This document shows positions 3,847 through 6,992 of a stretch of DNA of 6,992 bases, piece after piece. Made by a program: the position numbers and the translations under genes. The notes under the pieces are model-generated. The model did not search any database. It had not been told where the DNA came from and saw nothing but the letters and a program-made list of their open reading frames with translations. Source of the DNA: CAYRVX01 sp964642165 (GTDB taxonomy: Bacteria > Planctomycetota > Phycisphaerae > SM23-33); assembly GCA_964642165.1 (NCBI GenBank), contig CAZXOC010000346.1, forward strand, positions 1-6,992, given 5' to 3'. Within the stretch, counting starts at the first letter, position 1, and each line of letters starts with the position of its first letter.

Positions 3847-5412
3847 ATGCACGAGCGACGTGATTTTCTGAAGGCGACCGGCGCAGCGGCTGCCGTGCTG
3901 GCGGCCCCGCGAATTCTCCGTGCGGCGGGCAAGACGGCCGAGCGACCTAACGTGCTGCTGCTGTTCAGCGATCAGCACAATGCGGACGTGATGGGCTGCG
4001 CGGGGCATGCCGCGGTTCGCACGCCACACCTGGACCGACTGGCAAGCGAGGGCGTGCGATTCTCTCGCGCGTACTGCGCCGACGGCATCTGCGTGCCGTC
4101 GCGGACGGCGATGTTCACGGGGCTGTACCCGCGGACCACCGGCGTGCTGTACAACGCCGACGCCCCGCCCGAGCCCAAAGGGCTCCTGCCGCTGCACAAG
4201 TTCCTTCAGGCGAGCGGCTACCGCACGGGGGCGTTCGGCAAGATGCACCTGCCCCGCGGCCTGCGCGAAGGCGGGTGGGACGCCTCGGCCACCACGATCT
4301 CGCCAAAGCAGGACCCCTCCGACGAGAACTACGGGGACTGGGTCCGCGCGAGAGGCCAGCTAGACTCGCACGTGCGGGACTTCCAGCAGTCGCACGCCGC
4401 GTCGCTGATGGCGCACGTCTCGCGGACGAAGCCCGCCAATCGCACGACGGCCTACGCCGCGGGCAAGGCGATCGACTTCCTGCGACGGTGCAAGCGGGAG
4501 GGCGACCCGTTCTTCTGCTGGTGCTCCTTCATCTACCCCCACCAGCCCTACACGCCCCTGCCGCAATGGGCCGCGCTCTACGACGTCGACAAGATCAAGC
4601 TGCCCGGCAACGTCTCCGAGCCGGTCGCCCATCTGCCGCCGGCCCTGCGGAACTGGCGGCAGAGGACCACACCGCCCTGGAACTGCGGCACGGCGGCGAA
4701 GGACCACGCGATCTACCGGCGGTACGTGGCCTACTACTACGCGCTGGTCAGCGAGATCGACCATCACATCGGGGCCGTGCTTGCCGAACTGAAGCGGCTG
4801 GGCCTGGACGACAACACGATCGTGATCTACGCATCGGACCACGGCGACTTCGTCGCCGGCCATGGCATGGTCGAGAAGTGCGCGGTCGGACACAACGTGT
4901 ACGAAGACACACTCCGCGTGCCGCTGATCCTCCGCTGGCCGGGGCGCTTCCGGGCGGGCGCCGTCCGCGACGACCTGGTCTCTCTGATCGACGTGTACCC
5001 GACGATCCTGGAGTTGACGGGCGTCAAGCGCCCCGCCGCGGCGCGGAAGCTCGACGGCGTGAGCCTCGCACCGACGCTGCGGAGGGGCAAGCCGCTGGAC
5101 AGGCAGTATGTCGTCTCGGAGAACTGGTCGCAGGTGGCCGTCGTCTCCAAGCGGTACAAGCTGGGCGTCTGGCAGGACCCGGGGCGGCGATACGCCCGAT
5201 GGGATTCCCGCAAGCACGGCGACATGCTGTTCGACCGGCAGGCGGACCCGCTGGAGACGAAGAACCTGGCCGGCACGCCGGCGGCCGCCGAAGAAGAGCG
5301 ACGGCTGCGAACCTGCCTGGCCCGATGGCTCGAACAGACCGACGCGACGGGCCGAACGCAGGTGGGCAGGATGCCCCCGCGGAAGAGGCCCCCTCGCAAG
5401 CCGAAGGCCTGA
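3847..5412 (+). CDS. Tat-exported S1-type (formylglycine) sulfatase
   Basis: This 521-residue enzyme should cleave sulfate esters, probably from a glycan. RRDFLK at residues 4-9 followed by an Ala-rich stretch to about residue 27 is a twin-arginine signal, so export is of the folded protein. The alkaline-phosphatase-like core begins at PNVLLLFSDQHN, with Asp42-Gln43 at the first metal site. CVPSR starting at Cys82 is the C-x-P-S-R signature in which Cys becomes formylglycine, and the matching GLYPRTTG follows. The second metal site is ASDHGD around Asp331-His332, followed by Lys344 in MVEKC. Residues about 480-521 end in a basic tail rich in Arg, Lys and Pro. Start ATG 3847 has AAAGG (3835-3839) seven bases upstream; GTG 3832 is less likely. 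Length is normal for arylsulfatase A-like enzymes. Asp-Gln instead of Asp-Asp separates it from the second sulfatase here, so the two probably have different substrates. The exact substrate cannot be read. Confidence 0.93.
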   Translation: MHERRDFLKATGAAAAVLAAPRILRAAGKTAERPNVLLLFSDQHNADVMGCAGHAAVRTPHLDRLASEGVRFSRAYCADGICVPSRTAMFTGLYPRTTGVLYNADAPPEPKGLLPLHKFLQASGYRTGAFGKMHLPRGLREGGWDASATTISPKQDPSDENYGDWVRARGQLDSHVRDFQQSHAASLMAHVSRTKPANRTTAYAAGKAIDFLRRCKREGDPFFCWCSFIYPHQPYTPLPQWAALYDVDKIKLPGNVSEPVAHLPPALRNWRQRTTPPWNCGTAAKDHAIYRRYVAYYYALVSEIDHHIGAVLAELKRLGLDDNTIVIYASDHGDFVAGHGMVEKCAVGHNVYEDTLRVPLILRWPGRFRAGAVRDDLVSLIDVYPTILELTGVKRPAAARKLDGVSLAPTLRRGKPLDRQYVVSENWSQVAVVSKRYKLGVWQDPGRRYARWDSRKHGDMLFDRQADPLETKNLAGTPAAAEEERRLRTCLARWLEQTDATGRTQVGRMPPRKRPPRKPKA

Positions 5413-5570
5413 TCGCGGGCGACAGCAACATCCATGCTGACAGGACCCAGGTACGGTGCCTGAGGATGGGGCAGCCGGCCTCGGGCCCGTTGGCTACCCG
5501 CTCACCGCCGTGCCCCGGACAATCGCTCGAGGTGACTGCGAATCGCGTGTCATCGGAAAGGAACGACTCC

Positions 5571-6602
5571 GTGAGACTCATCCTTCTCCTCGCCGCCCTG
5601 TCGATCGCTCTTCTCCGCGCGTCCGTCGCCTTTTGCGGGCCCGAGCCGGGCGCCGGCGACGAGGCGAAAGCCAAGGACGCCATACCGGTTGAGGTGTTCG
5701 CGAGCTTCAAGCGGGTCCCGGAGGTCAATCCCGTGTTCCACTGCAAGCCGCCGGAGTGGGCGGCCGCGGCCCACGCGATCGTCGTGAGGAACACGGTTCA
5801 TTACCTCTGGGCCCGGCGCAAGAAGGGCAACTACTGGGTGATGATGCACAGCACGGCGCCCGCGAGCGACCCGGCGAAGGTCACCCACGACCCGAGGAAC
5901 CCCGTCCTGCTGCCGTCGAAGGAAGGCTTCGACGACTACACGACCGAGTACCCGTTCCCGTTCCGCAACCCCGCGGACGGCAGGTTCTATGTCTACTACC
6001 TCGGCAGGCGGAAGCGCGTTCCCAAGCAGACCGGCCTCCTGGTGGGTGACGGGGACTTCGGCAAGTGGACACGCGTTCGCCGAACTCCCGTGATCGCCGC
6101 GGACAGGCGGCACGAGGAGAAGGGCTCGTCGCACCCCTCGGTTGCCGTCGTCGGTGACACCATCCACATCATCTACACGGGGGAGCGCGTCGGGCCGCCG
6201 ACGATCTGCCACGCCACCGCGCCGACCAAGGACCCCGCAGCCGTCAGGAAGGACCCCGCCAACCCGATCTTCACGGGCACGGGCCAGGCGTGGGACGGCG
6301 ACGGCGTCCGTGAAGCGGAGATCTTCCGAGGCCCGCGCTACTTCCACATCCTGTACGGCGGGAGGGAAGGCAACGTCTGGCGGATCGGCCACGTCCGCAC
6401 CCGCGACTTCCGCACGTTCGAGCCCAACCCGCACAACCCCATCTTCACGCCGTCGCGCGAGGGCGACGCGTGGGACGGCAAGGGCATCCTCACGCCCCAG
6501 GTCTTCGAGGCCGGGGATGACTACTACCTGCTTTATGCAGGCTACAACGGGAAGGAATGGCAGACGGGCCTCGCCAGGACGCGCAAGCCCGGCGGGCGGT
6601 AG
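5571..6602 (+). CDS. Secreted five-bladed beta-propeller glycosidase-like protein (GH43/GH32-like fold)
   Basis: This 343-residue protein starts at GTG 5571, with AAAGGA (5557-5562) eight bases upstream. Residues 1-20 are a Sec signal with likely cleavage after ASVA; the Cys two residues later does not make a proper lipobox. The mature part has repeated blade-like units: NPVF (53-56), DPRNPVLL (107-114), DPANPIFT then WDGDG (228-245), and PHNPIFT then WDGKG (about 287-305), each followed by a strand pair such as YFHILYGG or YYLLYAGY. This is the pattern of five-bladed propeller glycosidases (GH43, GH32, GH117, GH130 and relatives). Acidic candidates include Asp242/Asp244 and Glu248/Glu250, but I cannot assign the catalytic residues or a family. 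It starts 158 bases after the sulfatase and ends 70 before the next, so it probably acts on the same sulfated glycan. The frame is open upstream through the sulfatase gene, but that part is an antiparallel-free shadow without family features. Confidence 0.85.
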   Translation: MRLILLLAALSIALLRASVAFCGPEPGAGDEAKAKDAIPVEVFASFKRVPEVNPVFHCKPPEWAAAAHAIVVRNTVHYLWARRKKGNYWVMMHSTAPASDPAKVTHDPRNPVLLPSKEGFDDYTTEYPFPFRNPADGRFYVYYLGRRKRVPKQTGLLVGDGDFGKWTRVRRTPVIAADRRHEEKGSSHPSVAVVGDTIHIIYTGERVGPPTICHATAPTKDPAAVRKDPANPIFTGTGQAWDGDGVREAEIFRGPRYFHILYGGREGNVWRIGHVRTRDFRTFEPNPHNPIFTPSREGDAWDGKGILTPQVFEAGDDYYLLYAGYNGKEWQTGLARTRKPGGR

Positions 6603-6615
6603 CCGGTGATGCGCG

Positions 6616-6637
6616 GCGTTCGCCCCAAGGGCGTCGC
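6616..6637 (+). terminator. Hairpin between the propeller gene and second sulfatase
   Basis: CGCCC-CAA-GGGCG (6621-6633) forms a 5-bp stem, extended by GCG (6616-6618) with CGC (6635-6637) across small bulges. No T run follows, so read-through into the next gene is likely. It may lower downstream expression or protect the upstream message. Confidence 0.25.
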
Positions 6638-6672
6638 TGTGTCCCCCCGATGAATAGTGAGGTCAATGCACG

Positions 6673-6992
6673 ATGATGACTCGCCGTGATGTTCTGAAGG
6701 GCCTGGGGGCGGGGGCCGCCGCCGCTCTCGGTCTGTCGGCCGGATATGCCGGGCCTCTGCTCCGTCGGGAGCGAAGGCCCAATGTTGTGCTGATCGTCTG
6801 CGACGATCTCAACGACTACGTCTCCGGCATGGCAGGGCATCCCCAGGCAAGGACGCCGAACGTCGCCAAGCTGGCCCGGTCCGGCGTGGCGTTCAGGCGG
6901 GCCTATAGCAACAACCCCATATGCGCACCGTCGCGCTCCAGCTTCCTGACCGGGATCTACCCGCACACCTCGAAGAACCTGTTCTGGAACAG
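6673..6992 (+). CDS. Tat-exported S1-type sulfatase, N-terminal part (cut by window end)
   Basis: The first 106 residues of a second sulfatase are present. RRDVLK at residues 4-9, then a Gly/Ala-rich stretch to about residue 27, is a twin-arginine signal. The core begins RPNVVLIVCDDLN, with Asp44-Asp45 at the first metal site, and CAPSR starting at Cys84 carries the formylglycine cysteine, followed by FLTGIYPHT. The second metal site lies beyond the window. ATG 6673 was preferred to the adjacent ATG 6676 because GAGG (6659-6662) is 10 bases away rather than 13. An out-of-frame ATG at 6666 opens a 7-codon frame ending inside this gene. The Asp-Asp-Leu type places it with a different sulfatase subgroup from the one at 3847, closer to the iduronate-2-sulfatase style of active site. 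The gene follows the propeller protein by 70 bases in the same direction and is probably co-transcribed. Confidence 0.92.
   Translation, partial: MMTRRDVLKGLGAGAAAALGLSAGYAGPLLRRERRPNVVLIVCDDLNDYVSGMAGHPQARTPNVAKLARSGVAFRRAYSNNPICAPSRSSFLTGIYPHTSKNLFWN

Noticed and set aside
3334..4248. 304-codon minus-strand frame opposite the first sulfatase
   Set aside because: It is antisense to the Tat signal and formylglycine signature, crosses the toxin-antitoxin promoter and has no recognisable domain.
4275..5570. Long plus-strand frame joining the sulfatase region to the propeller protein
   Set aside because: It overlaps the well-supported sulfatase gene in another frame, is rich in Arg/Ala/Gly as shadow frames in GC-rich DNA are, and a ribosome binding site with a GTG and signal peptide mark the real start at 5571.
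5550..6434. 294-codon minus-strand frame opposite the propeller gene
   Set aside because: It has the composition of an antisense shadow and no motif, while the plus strand has a clear signal peptide and blade repeats.

Overview
The window is GC-rich, with G/C-heavy third codon positions. Two features point to a glycan-degrading bacterium of the Planctomycetota/Verrucomicrobiota/Lentisphaerota (PVC) type. One is a pair of Tat-exported, formylglycine-type sulfatases beside a secreted beta-propeller glycosidase-like protein. The other is a XylR-type regulator joining a sugar-binding-like domain to an AraC DNA-binding domain. The phylum is inferred from gene content only.

Layout. Positions 1-51 (minus) hold the first 17 codons of a probable exported protein. 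It is divergent from a XylR/AraC-family regulator (354-1577, plus). The 302-bp gap carries two back-to-back sigma70-like promoters. The minus-strand promoter has a run of ten G inside its -10/-35 spacer, an arrangement known from phase-variable promoters. The regulator's promoter sits so close to its ATG that the mRNA is probably leaderless. Positions 1578-2119 are mostly non-coding, with inverted repeats, a G11 run and a possible gene remnant. Two small plus-strand genes follow: a two-helix membrane protein (2120-2341) and a small cysteine-containing protein (2414-2665). They converge on a RelE/ParE-type toxin and Phd/YefM-type antitoxin pair (2722-3242, minus), which has a clear promoter and three GTAC boxes spaced exactly 9 bp apart. 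After a short possible exported peptide (3569-3784) comes a co-directional cluster: sulfatase (3847-5412), secreted beta-propeller glycosidase-like protein (5571-6602), and a second sulfatase cut off by the window end (6673-6992).

Working together. The sulfatases and propeller protein are probably exported and act on a sulfated glycan, with the sulfatases removing sulfate esters and the propeller protein acting on the sugar chain. The XylR-type regulator probably senses a sugar and controls the divergent exported gene, perhaps also the cluster. The toxin-antitoxin module and small genes between them look like an inserted accessory segment. No rRNA, tRNA, CRISPR array, transposase or clear intrinsic terminator was seen.
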